From Mesorhizobium loti (GTDB lineage: Bacteria; Pseudomonadota; Alphaproteobacteria; Rhizobiales; Rhizobiaceae), in contig NZ_QGGH01000017.1 of NCBI RefSeq assembly GCF_003148495.1, forward strand, positions 1 through 64,000: a stretch of 64,000 bases of DNA, given 5' to 3'. Every line of letters starts with the position of its first letter. Position 1 is the first letter of the stretch. The position numbers and the translations under genes were made by a program. Below are positions 39,190 to 47,236 of this stretch, piece by piece. Below the pieces are notes generated by a model that was given only the letters and a program-made list of their open reading frames with translations, searched no databases and was not told the origin of the DNA.

Positions 39190-39759
39190 ATGGCGGAGAA
39201 ACTGCATCCGAAAATCGACAACGGCCTGCCCAAGGAGAGCGCGAGCTTTGCCGGCGGCACGCTGGTCTGCGCCTGCACGAGCAAGCCGGTCAAGGTGAAG
39301 GTCAAGGGGCAGATCGCCCACAACCACGCCTGCGGCTGCACCAAATGCTGGAAGCCGGAAGGCGCGGTGTTCTCGGTGGTTGCCGTGGCGGGCACCGGCG
39401 ACGTCACCGTCACAGAGAACGGCGACAAGCTCAAGGTGGTGGACCCCTCGGCGTTGATCCAGCGCCATGCCTGCACCGGCTGCGGCGTCCACATGCACGG
39501 ACCGGTCGAGCGCGACCACCCGTTCAAGGGCCTGTCCTTCATCCATCCCGAGCGCTTCGAGGAGGACGGCTGGTCGCCGCCGGGCTTCACCGCTTTCGTC
39601 TCGTCGATCATCGAGTCCGGCGTCGATCCAAAGCGGATGGACGGCATCCGTGCGCAGTTGAAGACAATCGGACTGGAGCCCTATGACTGCCTCAACCCCG
39701 GCCTGATGGACTATATCGCGACCTGGACGGCGAAGAAGTCCGGCGCACTGCCGGCCTGA
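39190..39759 (+). CDS. gfa: Glutathione-dependent formaldehyde-activating enzyme
   Basis: The 189-residue protein starts [16 protein letters not shown] with GGGAGGAG upstream. It has the GFA zinc-cysteine set in [12 protein letters not shown] and [17 protein letters not shown], and again in [17 protein letters not shown]. The enzyme accelerates the condensation of formaldehyde with glutathione, supplying the substrate of the dehydrogenase encoded just upstream. The two genes thus form a formaldehyde-detoxification unit. Confidence 0.94.
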   Translation: MAEKLHPKIDNGLPKESASFAGGTLVCACTSKPVKVKVKGQIAHNHACGCTKCWKPEGAVFSVVAVAGTGDVTVTENGDKLKVVDPSALIQRHACTGCGVHMHGPVERDHPFKGLSFIHPERFEEDGWSPPGFTAFVSSIIESGVDPKRMDGIRAQLKTIGLEPYDCLNPGLMDYIATWTAKKSGALPA

Positions 39760-39780
39760 CAGTCGTGAGATTTCAGGTAT

Positions 39781-39804
39781 GGGGCCGGACAAGTTTCCGG
39801 CCCC
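39781..39804 (+). terminator. GC-rich hairpin after gfa
   Basis: GGGGCCGGA (39781-39789) pairs perfectly with TCCGGCCCC (39796-39804) around a six-base loop, 22 bases after the gfa stop. No uninterrupted T-run follows, so it may be a weak terminator or an mRNA-end stabiliser. Confidence 0.55.
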
Positions 39805-39823
39805 TGCTCGTTCTGGAGAGACA

Positions 39824-40291
39824 ATGCCCTCACCCGCCATTCTCGTCGACGCAGACGCCTGCCCGGTCAAAGCCGAGGTCGAAAAAGTCGCCGAGCGCCA
39901 TGGCGTCGTCGTCACTTACGTCTCCAATGGCGGCTTGCGCCCCTCCCGCGACCCGATGATCCGCAACGTCGTGGTGTCCAAGGGCGCCGACGCCGCCGAC
40001 GACTGGATTGTCGAAAACGCAAAATCCAACGACATCGTGATCACCGCGGACATTCCGCTTGCCGCCCGCGCGGTGGCACTCGGCGCGCACGTGCTTGGAC
40101 CGACCGGGCGCCCCTTCACGCCGGAAACGATCGGCATGGCGGTGGCGATGCGCGATCTCAAGCAGCATTTGCGCGAGACCGGCGAAAGCAAGGGCTACAA
40201 TGCCAGCTTCGCCCCGCAGGACCGTTCGCGGTTTCTCGGCGAACTCGACCGCATCTTGCGGCGGGCGCTCAAATCCGCCACACCGCAATAG
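39824..40291 (+). CDS. YaiI/YqxD-family (DUF188) protein
   Basis: The 155-residue protein from the ATG at 39824 (MPSPAILVDADACPVK) shows the DUF188 signature: ILVDADACPVKAEVEKVA, TYVSNGGL, and ADDWIVENAKSNDIVITADIPLA. The aspartates of DADACP and of DIVITADIP suggest a PIN/NYN-like nuclease fold, as proposed for the family, but no activity is established. GGAG precedes the start. It may be co-transcribed with the DUF1345 gene 31 bp downstream. Confidence 0.9.
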   Translation: MPSPAILVDADACPVKAEVEKVAERHGVVVTYVSNGGLRPSRDPMIRNVVVSKGADAADDWIVENAKSNDIVITADIPLAARAVALGAHVLGPTGRPFTPETIGMAVAMRDLKQHLRETGESKGYNASFAPQDRSRFLGELDRILRRALKSATPQ

Positions 40292-40322
40292 AAACCGAGC
40301 GCCATCCAAGGTTGGAACCGCC

Positions 40323-41000
40323 ATGGCTGCCGAAACCCCGATGAAGCCTCCCATGCAGCGCCACATGCTGTTCGCAGTATCGGCCTGCTTCGGCGTTTTG
40401 GCGCTCCTCACGGCGTTGCTGCTGCACGCCCCGCTCGCCTATTCGATCGGCGCCAACGCATTCTTTGCCGCCTACGTCATTCTTGTCGTTGCCCAGATGC
40501 CGAAATTCACCGGCAGGTATCTGAGCAAGAATGCGCGCGCCACCGACCAACCGGTGCTGGTCATCTTCGCCGTGACGCTCGTCGTTGTCGGTTTTGCCAC
40601 CTTCTCGCTGTTCCAACTGATCAACCAGAAAGACAGCGCCCACCCTGTCGAACTCACCTTCGCGCTGCTGTCGATCCCACTCGGCTGGTTCACAATCCAT
40701 GCCATGGCCGCGCTCCATTATGCCCATGTCTACTGGATGGACGGCGATGCGGTCGATGCCGAGACCAAGAAGAAGATCCCGGTCGGCGGACTGCTGTTCC
40801 CAGGCGACAAACGGCCGGAAGGCTGGGATTTCCTCTACTTCTCGACGGTGATCGGCATGACGGCGCAGACCGCCGACACCAACATCTCGACGACGCATAT
40901 GCGTTGTGTCGTGCTGGTCCATTCGATCCTGTCGTTTTTCTTCAACACGGTCATCGTCGCAGCCGCCGTCAATCTCGCCGTCAGCTTGGGCGCTCCGTAA
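40323..41000 (+). CDS. DUF1345 family membrane protein
   Basis: The 225-residue protein has four to five hydrophobic segments (starting AVSACFGVLALLTALLL). The conserved DUF1345 C-terminal block reads FLYFSTVIGMTAQTADTNIS and LVHSILSFFFNTVIVAAAVNL. Its function is unknown. Its position between a YaiI-type protein and the cytochrome b / molybdoenzyme pair is suggestive but unexplained. The ribosome site is weak. Confidence 0.87.
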   Translation: MAAETPMKPPMQRHMLFAVSACFGVLALLTALLLHAPLAYSIGANAFFAAYVILVVAQMPKFTGRYLSKNARATDQPVLVIFAVTLVVVGFATFSLFQLINQKDSAHPVELTFALLSIPLGWFTIHAMAALHYAHVYWMDGDAVDAETKKKIPVGGLLFPGDKRPEGWDFLYFSTVIGMTAQTADTNISTTHMRCVVLVHSILSFFFNTVIVAAAVNLAVSLGAP

Positions 41001-41097
41001 TAAATCCGTGATCGGATGAAACATTGGTTTGGATCGCGACGTATCAGGAGGACAATGAACGCGCAGGCCACGCCGCGAGGTCGGGAGACGAGACAAG

Positions 41098-41976
41098 ATG
41101 GAATCCGTTGCCAGAAGCCAATCCGCCGGCCCAGGCGCTTCTGCGTCGAACGACACAACGCTGATCTACCGGCAGTCGCGCTGGACCCGGCTGACGCATT
41201 GGCTCTGGGCCATCTCGCTGTTCTTCATGCTGCTGTCCGGCCTGCAGATCTTCAATGCCCGTCCGCAGCTCTATATCGGCAAGCAGTCGGGCTTCGACTA
41301 CAACAACACCATCTTGGCCATCGGCGCCGAGAACACCAACGCCGGGCTACGCGGCTACACCGAAATCTTTGGACATCGCTTCGACACCACTGGGGTGCTA
41401 GGCTGGTCGGGGCCGGCAGGCCAGGAGACGTCCCGCGCCTTTCCGTCCTGGGCGACGATCCCGTCCTACTATGATCTCGGCACCGCCCGCGTCATCCATT
41501 TCTTCTTTGCCTGGATACTGACCACGACCTTGATCGTCTGGCTGGTCGCCAGCACTGTGAACGGCCATCTGCGGCGCGATCTCGCGCCACGCCTCGATGA
41601 TCTCAAGCGGCTGCCGCAAGACATCATCGACCACGCAAAGCTCAAATTCCACCACACGCGGGAATACAACACGCTGCAGAAGATGGCCTATGGCGGTGTG
41701 CTATTCGTGCTCTTGCCGCTGATGATCATCACCGGCCTGGCGATGTCGCCAAGCATGAATTCGGTGCTGCCGTTCCTCAACGATCTGCTCGGTGGCCGGC
41801 AGACGGCACGCACCATTCATTTCACCGTCATGGTGCTTCTGGTCGCCTTCTTCGTCGTCCATATCCTGATGATCCTGGCCGCCGGCCCGATCAACGAACT
41901 GCGCTCGATCATCACCGGCTGGTATCGCACCGATCCTCCCGCACAGGACGACAAACCCGTCGAGAGGAGTGCCTGA
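41098..41976 (+). CDS. Cytochrome b561-type membrane anchor
   Basis: The 292-residue protein from the ATG at 41098 (MESVARSQSAGPGAS) has about four membrane helices. Histidines are placed as in cytochrome b561 / Ni-Fe hydrogenase-type b subunits: RLTHWLWAISLFFMLLSGL, VIHFFFAWILTTTLIVW, FHHTREYNTLQKMAY, RTIHFTVMVLLVAFFVVHIL. It probably carries heme b and links the quinone pool to the molybdoenzyme encoded one base later. A strong AGGAGGACAATG sits upstream at 41046-41057 in another frame (about 41055), with its own weaker GGAG before the chosen start. Confidence 0.86.
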   Translation: MESVARSQSAGPGASASNDTTLIYRQSRWTRLTHWLWAISLFFMLLSGLQIFNARPQLYIGKQSGFDYNNTILAIGAENTNAGLRGYTEIFGHRFDTTGVLGWSGPAGQETSRAFPSWATIPSYYDLGTARVIHFFFAWILTTTLIVWLVASTVNGHLRRDLAPRLDDLKRLPQDIIDHAKLKFHHTREYNTLQKMAYGGVLFVLLPLMIITGLAMSPSMNSVLPFLNDLLGGRQTARTIHFTVMVLLVAFFVVHILMILAAGPINELRSIITGWYRTDPPAQDDKPVERSA

Positions 41977-41977
41977 C

Positions 41978-42769
41978 ATGGCGAAGTTTGAGATCAGCCG
42001 CCGCAAATTCCTCACCGGTGCCAGCCTCGGCGCCTCCGGCATCATGCTGTCGGGCTGCGACGCTTTCGACAGCCAGCTGAGCATCGGCAGCGGCCTGCGC
42101 AGTTTCCTGGAAAACGCCAATGGCCTGACATACCGGGCGCAACGCTTGCTTGCCGGACGCGATACGCTGGCGCCCGAATTCACCGAGGCCGACATCCGCC
42201 AGCCGCAACGGCCGAACGGGGTCACGGCACCGGACGACGATATCTACAAAGGTCTGCTCGCCAACAACTTCGCCGACTGGCGGCTGGAGGTTACAGGCCT
42301 GGTCGAAAAACCGCTGTCGCTGAGCCGCGAGCAGCTTCAGAACATGCCGAGCCGCACCCAGATCACCCGCCATGACTGCGTCGAAGGTTGGAGCTGCATC
42401 GCCAAATGGACCGGCACGCCGCTGTCGCTGGTGCTGGACCAGGCGGTGGTCAAACCGCAGGCGCGCTATGTCATGTTCCATTGCCTCGACACGATCGACC
42501 GCAGCCTCTCCGGCGACATCAAATATTACGGCACCATCGACCTGATCGATGCCCGTCACCCGCAGACGATCCTCGCCTATGGCCTGAACGGCAAGCCGTT
42601 GCCGGTCGAGAACGGCGCGCCGCTGCGTGTCCGCGTCGAGCGCCAGCTCGGCTATAAGATGCCGAAATATCTCTACAAGATCGAACTCGTCGACGGCTTT
42701 GCCACTGTCGGCGGCGGCAGGGGCGGCTATTGGGAAGACAATGGCTACGACTGGTACGGTGGCATCTGA
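41978..42769 (+). CDS. Tat-exported molybdopterin-dependent oxidoreductase (sulfite-oxidase-like) lipoprotein
   Basis: The 263-residue protein starts MAKFEISRRKFLTGASLGAS. The twin arginine (R8-R9, SRRKFL) and a following lipobox (LSGC, C27) predict Tat export and lipidation. The sulfite-oxidase-type molybdopterin domain includes TRHDCVEGWSC (C134 and C140) with a candidate molybdenum-ligand cysteine, and RYVMFHCLDTIDRSLSGD. It is shorter than SoxC and lacks a dimerisation domain, so it is closer to the MsrP/YedY group. The substrate is unknown. It pairs with the cytochrome b encoded immediately upstream. Confidence 0.86.
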   Translation: MAKFEISRRKFLTGASLGASGIMLSGCDAFDSQLSIGSGLRSFLENANGLTYRAQRLLAGRDTLAPEFTEADIRQPQRPNGVTAPDDDIYKGLLANNFADWRLEVTGLVEKPLSLSREQLQNMPSRTQITRHDCVEGWSCIAKWTGTPLSLVLDQAVVKPQARYVMFHCLDTIDRSLSGDIKYYGTIDLIDARHPQTILAYGLNGKPLPVENGAPLRVRVERQLGYKMPKYLYKIELVDGFATVGGGRGGYWEDNGYDWYGGI

Positions 42770-42783
42770 ACCGCAGCCGCAAA

Positions 42784-42946
42784 CGCTGCGCCTCTAAAGA
42801 TGGCCAGGCCTACAGCGAAACAGCTCGCCTTTTCCGGCAATCTGCTCGCCAATGCCGCCAAGCCGCTGCGCCTCTAAAGATGGCCAGGCCTACAGCGAAA
42901 CAGCTCGCCTTTTCCGGCAATCTGCTCGCCAATGCCGCCAAGCCGC
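42784..42946. repeat. Exact 80-bp tandem duplication
   Basis: Bases 42784-42866 are repeated exactly at 42864-42946, with a period of 80 bp (83 identical bases per copy, three shared). The unit contains the last codons and stop of the racemase-family gene on the reverse strand. The copy at higher coordinates holds the functional end, and the other lies beyond the stop. Perfect identity points to a recent event. Confidence 0.95.
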
Positions 42947-43677
42947 AGCATATGCCAGGCAAGTGCATGGTTGCTCGAGGTGACCGGTTTCCCCAATTCC
43001 TTCTCGACCTCCTCGATGATCCGGGCAACGCGCATGCTGGTGCAGGAAACGAACACGGCCTCACAGTCGCTCGACGCACCGATCTCCAAGATGGCCTGCT
43101 TGACCGATGCCGGCGTGATGCGTGCAACGACATTGTCGTCCGCCTCGTTGAAGGAGCCCATGACCGGGATATCCATTCCTCGCGCCATCAGCGATGCACG
43201 CAGCGAGTGATTGATTTTCGCCAGGTAAGGGGTGAGCAGCGCGATCCGCGAGACGCCTAGGGCCTTCAGCGCGGCCCGTGCCGCCGTCACCGGGTTGGTC
43301 ACTTGCACGCCTGGCAGCACCTCGTGAACGCGCGCGGCGACCTTGTCCTCGCCGATGACAAGCGCTCCCGAGGTGCAGGCAAAGCCGATCACATCGAACT
43401 TGACGTCGGGCAGCAGCCCGACCGTTGCCGGGATCACGGCCGACATCTTCATCAGGTTCTCCGGCGTGATCTCGACATCGCTGTAGAGCCGCGCCTCATA
43501 CAGCGCGATGTCGCGTGCGGGCAGCGCATAGCGGAATTCATCCTCGATGGTCTGGTCGGTCCGCAGCACGAGCAGGCCGAGATTGGCGCGGGTGCCAATA
43601 CCGTCGTCGGTCTTGAAGGGAATGTGTTCCTTGTCGAGGACAAGCGTTTCGTCGGCGCGGGTAACCGGGGCGTCCAT
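42874..43677 (-). CDS. Asp/Glu racemase-superfamily enzyme (maleate isomerase / arylmalonate decarboxylase-like)
   Basis: The 267-residue protein has two cysteines at family-typical positions, C101 in IGFACTSGALV and C212 in FVSCTSMRVAR. The fold signature of the maleate isomerase / EutA / arylmalonate decarboxylase group also includes TNPVTAARAALKALG and RIALLTPYL. Such enzymes use a cysteine pair for racemisation or isomerisation of acids. The substrate is unknown. It is divergent from a DadA-like oxidase, with identical operators in the shared region, so the two probably act in one amino- or keto-acid pathway. Its 3' end is duplicated in tandem. Confidence 0.85.
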   Translation of the reverse strand: MDAPVTRADETLVLDKEHIPFKTDDGIGTRANLGLLVLRTDQTIEDEFRYALPARDIALYEARLYSDVEITPENLMKMSAVIPATVGLLPDVKFDVIGFACTSGALVIGEDKVAARVHEVLPGVQVTNPVTAARAALKALGVSRIALLTPYLAKINHSLRASLMARGMDIPVMGSFNEADDNVVARITPASVKQAILEIGASSDCEAVFVSCTSMRVARIIEEVEKELGKPVTSSNHALAWHMLRLGGIGEQIAGKGELFRCRPGHL

Positions 43678-43705
43678 GGTGTAGTCCCCTTCCTGATGTC
43701 AATCA

Positions 43706-43721
43706 GAATTGTCGACAATAG
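43706..43721. promoter_or_regulatory. Operator copy 1 (ATTGTCGACAAT palindrome), racemase side
   Basis: GAATTGTCGACAATAG contains the 12-bp perfect palindrome ATTGTCGACAAT (43708-43719), about 30 bp before the racemase-family start. The same 16 bases recur at 43859-43874. The TTGT-N-ACAA core is typical of FCD-type GntR regulators, one of which is encoded downstream of the oxidase. Confidence 0.75.
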
Positions 43722-43832
43722 AAAACGGCAACATTGCCGAAGGTGTCAAGGGCTCCGTGCGGATTTTGGAAACCGGAAACGCCTAAATTCTACGCTTAGG
43801 TGGATCACTTGTCAGTCGCCGCCCTTGCGCCG

Positions 43833-43860
43833 TTGACAAGGATCGGCGTCTTCCTATTGA
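43833..43860 (+). promoter_or_regulatory. Sigma-70-type promoter of the oxidase-regulator operon
   Basis: TTGACA (43833-43838) and TATTGA (43855-43860) are separated by 16 bp. The second operator begins at the end of the -10 element, in a classical repressing position. Confidence 0.55.
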
Positions 43861-43874
43861 ATTGTCGACAATAG
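43859..43874. promoter_or_regulatory. Operator copy 2 (ATTGTCGACAAT palindrome), oxidase side
   Basis: An exact 16-base repeat of the site at 43706-43721, with the palindrome at 43861-43872. It lies directly after the predicted -10 element and 24 bp before the oxidase start. Confidence 0.75.
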
Positions 43875-43897
43875 GAACGACAGCCATTGGAACGGCA

Positions 43898-45178
43898 ATG
43901 CGCGTATTGATCTTGGGCGGGGGCGTGGTCGGGATCACCACGGCCTATCAGCTGCAAAAGGATGGCCATCAGGTCACCGTTCTCGAGCGGGCACCGCAGG
44001 TGGCCGAGGGCGCAAGCTGGGCAAATGCCGGCATGATCGCGCCCGGTCACTCTTTCGTCTGGTCATCGCCAGCCGCCCCAAAAATCCTGCTGAAGTCGCT
44101 GTTCCAGAAAGACCAGGCGCTTCGTTTCAAACTCTCCGCCGACCCGCATCTCTACTCGTGGTCGCTGCGCTTCCTGAGGGAGTGCACGGCCGCAAGGGCG
44201 CGTCGCAACACGCTGCTCAAACATCGGCTTGCAGTCCATTCCCAATCGGTCCTGCAGGCGGTCGTCAGGGAGGAAGCGATCCAATACGACAGGACCTCGG
44301 CCGGCATTCTTTACTTCCACCGCAGCCGTCAGGCGCTCGACAAGGGCGTTGCCAACATGTGCCTGCTGGAGGCCGACGGCCAGGAGATCCGCATTGTCGA
44401 CGCGCAGGAAATCGTTGACCGCGAGCCGGCGCTGACTTCGTCGCGCGGCGGCATTGCTGGCGGCATATTGTGTCCGACCGACGAAACCGGCGACGCCGCC
44501 AAGTTCACGCGCGCACTGGCGGCCATCGTCGAAACGAGGGGCGGCAAGATCCTGACAGACACCAGGATCGTCGGGATCGAACGCAGGAACGACGCGATCA
44601 CCCGGGTCGTCACCGACAAGGGAGAGGTGTTGGCCGACACCTACGTTCTGTGCCTGGGCGCGGAAAGCCCGATCCTTGCCCGCAAGATCGGCCTCGGTCT
44701 GCCGATCTACCCGATCAAGGGATATTCGCTGACCATTCCCATCGTCGACCAGGCCCTGGCTCCAAAACTTCCCGTGATCGATGAGCACAACCTCGTTGCC
44801 ATCACGCCGATGGGCGATCGCATCCGCGTCACCGCCACCGCAGAGTTTGCAGGCTATGATCTTAGCCACAAACCCTCCGATTTCGCGTTCATGAAGCGTG
44901 TCACGCAGAATCTTTTTCCACGCGGTATCGCCTATGATCGTGCCGAGATGCGGGCCTGTCTGAGGCCAATGACGCCCGACAATCTGCCGATCCTCGGCCG
45001 GCGCAACATCAAAAACCTCTGGCTGAACACCGGCCACGGCCATATCGGCTGGACCATGGCGCATGGATCGGCCCGCATCGTCGCCGATCTGATCGCCGGC
45101 CGGGCCGCGCCAATCGCCCTCGATGGTATCCTTCCCACACAGGCGCGGTTCGCCGAACCAAGCGCCGCAAAGGCTTGA
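43898..45178 (+). CDS. D-amino-acid dehydrogenase-like FAD oxidoreductase (DadA family)
   Basis: The 426-residue protein starts MRVLILGGGVVGITTAYQLQ with the FAD-binding GxGxxG motif in its first 15 residues. A second segment, LGLPIYPIKGYSLTIPI, and the C-terminal LNTGHGHIGWTMAHGSARIVADL are characteristic of DadA-type deaminating dehydrogenases. It oxidises D- or other amino acids at the membrane, passing electrons to quinone. The earlier in-frame codon at 43862 would lie in the operator, so 43898 is preferred. The GntR gene follows with overlap or a gap of a few bases. Confidence 0.88.
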   Translation: MRVLILGGGVVGITTAYQLQKDGHQVTVLERAPQVAEGASWANAGMIAPGHSFVWSSPAAPKILLKSLFQKDQALRFKLSADPHLYSWSLRFLRECTAARARRNTLLKHRLAVHSQSVLQAVVREEAIQYDRTSAGILYFHRSRQALDKGVANMCLLEADGQEIRIVDAQEIVDREPALTSSRGGIAGGILCPTDETGDAAKFTRALAAIVETRGGKILTDTRIVGIERRNDAITRVVTDKGEVLADTYVLCLGAESPILARKIGLGLPIYPIKGYSLTIPIVDQALAPKLPVIDEHNLVAITPMGDRIRVTATAEFAGYDLSHKPSDFAFMKRVTQNLFPRGIAYDRAEMRACLRPMTPDNLPILGRRNIKNLWLNTGHGHIGWTMAHGSARIVADLIAGRAAPIALDGILPTQARFAEPSAAKA

Positions 45179-45186
45179 CCGACGCC

Positions 45187-45915
45187 ATGCTCCGACCCAC
45201 CAGGCAAAGCAACCAGGACAACAATGCGGCGTCGGCATCCAAGCCAATCAAGACCGGCCCGCGTGTCTATGAAGAGATCCGTCGGATGGCGATGGACTAT
45301 CGCTTCAAGCCGAACGAACGCATCAACGAAGTGGCGCTTGCCGCGAGGCTGAACGTCAGCCGCAGCCCGATCCGGGAGGCCCTCCAGCGGCTGGTCACGG
45401 AGGAACTCATCACCTTCCAGACCAATCGCGGCTTCTTCTGCCGCGGCTTCGATGTCGACGAAATCGTCAATCTTTCCGATGTGCGGGCCGTGCTCGAGGA
45501 CCGCTCCCTCAGGCTGGCAATCCAGCGCGCGACCAATGAGGAACTCGCCGCGCTCGTCGACTGGTGGACGCTGACCATGGCGCGAGCCGACTCATTTTCC
45601 AGCGCCGAACTGACCGCCAGGGACGAGGAATTTCACATCCGCATCGCCAGGCTGTCAGGCAATCCCGAACTGGCGCGCATGCTCGAAGGCATCAACACGC
45701 GCATCCATTTCGTTCGCAAGATCGAAGTGGAGAAGCACCGGCGACTGTCGACGACTTACACCGAACACAGCGAGATCGCCCGGGCCATGGTCGCCCGCGA
45801 TGCCGACAGCGCCGCCAGGCTCATGCATGACCACATCGCCATCAGTGTCGCCGATGCCATGTCGACCGTTCGGGAAGGCCTCGCCCGGATATACATCGAT
45901 GTAGGCCAGATCTGA
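45187..45915 (+). CDS. GntR-family (FCD) transcriptional regulator
   Basis: From the ATG at 45187 the protein has 242 residues; a TTG at 45175 overlapping the previous stop (TTGA) is a possible alternative start. The winged helix has NEVALAARLNVSRSPIREAL and FQTNRGFFCRGF (about 40-85). The FCD domain contains DEEFHIRIARLSGNPE and YTEHSEIARAMVARDAD, with ligand-type histidines. Position directly after the DadA-like gene and the ATTGTCGACAAT pair in the divergent promoter make it the likely regulator of both units. Confidence 0.88.
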   Translation: MLRPTRQSNQDNNAASASKPIKTGPRVYEEIRRMAMDYRFKPNERINEVALAARLNVSRSPIREALQRLVTEELITFQTNRGFFCRGFDVDEIVNLSDVRAVLEDRSLRLAIQRATNEELAALVDWWTLTMARADSFSSAELTARDEEFHIRIARLSGNPELARMLEGINTRIHFVRKIEVEKHRRLSTTYTEHSEIARAMVARDADSAARLMHDHIAISVADAMSTVREGLARIYIDVGQI

Positions 45916-45933
45916 TCAGGCAACCTTTGCCGG

Positions 45934-46935
45934 TCAGGCGACCTTGTCGAGCAGCGGCCTCAGCGCCGGGTGGATTTCCGGCGAGGCGTGCTTGATCAGC
46001 GTCAGCAGCGCGCGTTCGTTCTCGTACAGAGGCCGGTCCGCGCCGATATGCTCGATCAGCCAGCCGGCTTCGCCGGCATCGATCGTCTCGGCGCGGCGGG
46101 CCAGGGCCTCGGCCGCCCTGTTCTTGGCTTCCCACTCGGCCTCGATGTCGCCTGGAGACCGATAGGCTTCCATGATGCCGGCAAGACCGCCGGAGATCAT
46201 GCGGCTGAAGAAACCGCCGATTTCCGGATCGGCGTGTTCGAGGAAGACATCACGGCGCAGCGCCACATCGCGCGTCGGCGCTTCATAGCCGGCCGAGCAC
46301 ATGACGAAATTGGCGATCGCCTTGACGAACAGGTCGTTCCAGGACGGATCGTTGTGTCCTTGAGCGGTCCGCTCATTGATCCTGAACAGCACTTCGGCCT
46401 CGGCGCGGGTGATGGCGATGTTGCCGTCGCCGCCATGGGCATGGAGGATCCGGCGCAGCAGCTCGACCTCGGCCTTGGCGATCAAACCGGGAACCAGTGC
46501 GCCGCCGAGCATCAGCGGCCCCTTGCCGTCGATAACGGCATGCGCCACCTGCTCCAGCGCATAGACGCAAAGCTGACCCGGCGACGATCTCGCCTCTTCC
46601 AGCACATGGACCAGCAATTCGAGTTCGGTCCGGCTGTCGACCATGCCGTCACGCGAGATCGTACGGATCAGCCAGTCGGCATTGTCCTGCGAGATATAGC
46701 CCGACGGCTTTTCCTGGTGGACGATGTAGTCGGTGACCGCCTCGATGAAGAAGGGCGGCCATTCCTGGCATTTGTCCTTGGCCGTGGCGTCGAGCGCGAA
46801 CAGCGCCTCGGCCTCGCCGCGCGTCACCACGCCATCGCCGAACACCTCATGGCGCAGCATCGCCACATCCTCCGCGGCGATGCTGCTTTTCGAGGTCAGC
46901 CCGGCCACCGGCGCACTCATGATCAATTCGCCCAT
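45934..46935 (-). CDS. Hypothetical protein with two internal copies of an unknown domain
   Basis: The 333-residue soluble protein is built from two related halves. The first has VAMLRHEVFGDGVVTRGEAE, ALFALD and WPPFFIEAVTDYIV, then ADWLIRTI. The second has VELLRRILHAHGGDGNIAIT, RAEAEVLFRIN and WNDLFVKAIANFV, then AGWLIEHIGADRPL. The GD-x-VVTRGEAEALF and GDGNIAITRAEAEVLF pattern resembles a calcium- or TerB-like helical motif, but no family can be named. No signal peptide or membrane segment is present. The second ATG, at 46920, is a possible start. Confidence 0.7.
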   Translation of the reverse strand: MGELIMSAPVAGLTSKSSIAAEDVAMLRHEVFGDGVVTRGEAEALFALDATAKDKCQEWPPFFIEAVTDYIVHQEKPSGYISQDNADWLIRTISRDGMVDSRTELELLVHVLEEARSSPGQLCVYALEQVAHAVIDGKGPLMLGGALVPGLIAKAEVELLRRILHAHGGDGNIAITRAEAEVLFRINERTAQGHNDPSWNDLFVKAIANFVMCSAGYEAPTRDVALRRDVFLEHADPEIGGFFSRMISGGLAGIMEAYRSPGDIEAEWEAKNRAAEALARRAETIDAGEAGWLIEHIGADRPLYENERALLTLIKHASPEIHPALRPLLDKVA

Positions 46936-47050
46936 TTGTCGTCCCCGTCCGCCGCCGGCAATACCAGCCCCAAAGCGTCATGCCTGCCACCATATCAGCA
47001 GTGTCTTGAAAAACCGGCAAACGGCGTGGTTAGCGAAGACTTGTCGGCCA

Positions 47051-47155
47051 ATGCATGTCGCCCAAAAGTGTGCCGCGGGTTTGGGCGAACGACATGCATC
47101 AAAACAGAGAGCTAAAGTGCGTCGCCTGACTCCGTTTCAGCGCGACGCGCTTTAG
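47051..47155. repeat. Mosaic intergenic repeat with two hairpins
   Basis: The first hairpin pairs ATGCATGTCG (47051-47060) with CGACATGCAT (47090-47099), and CCCAAA with TTTGGG inside it. The second pairs TAAAGTGCGTCGC (47113-47125) with GCGACGCGCTTTA (47142-47154), with one mismatch. It lies upstream of the glycine riboswitch and resembles repeated intergenic elements of Mesorhizobium and relatives. Copy number cannot be judged from this window. Confidence 0.7.
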
Positions 47156-47236
47156 ATGTCGCTGACAGGTGACAAGCCGTCGCGCACAAGCTATGGATGG
47201 CGCGTCGAGGACTCAGGGTCCGAGTCCTACCTGTTT

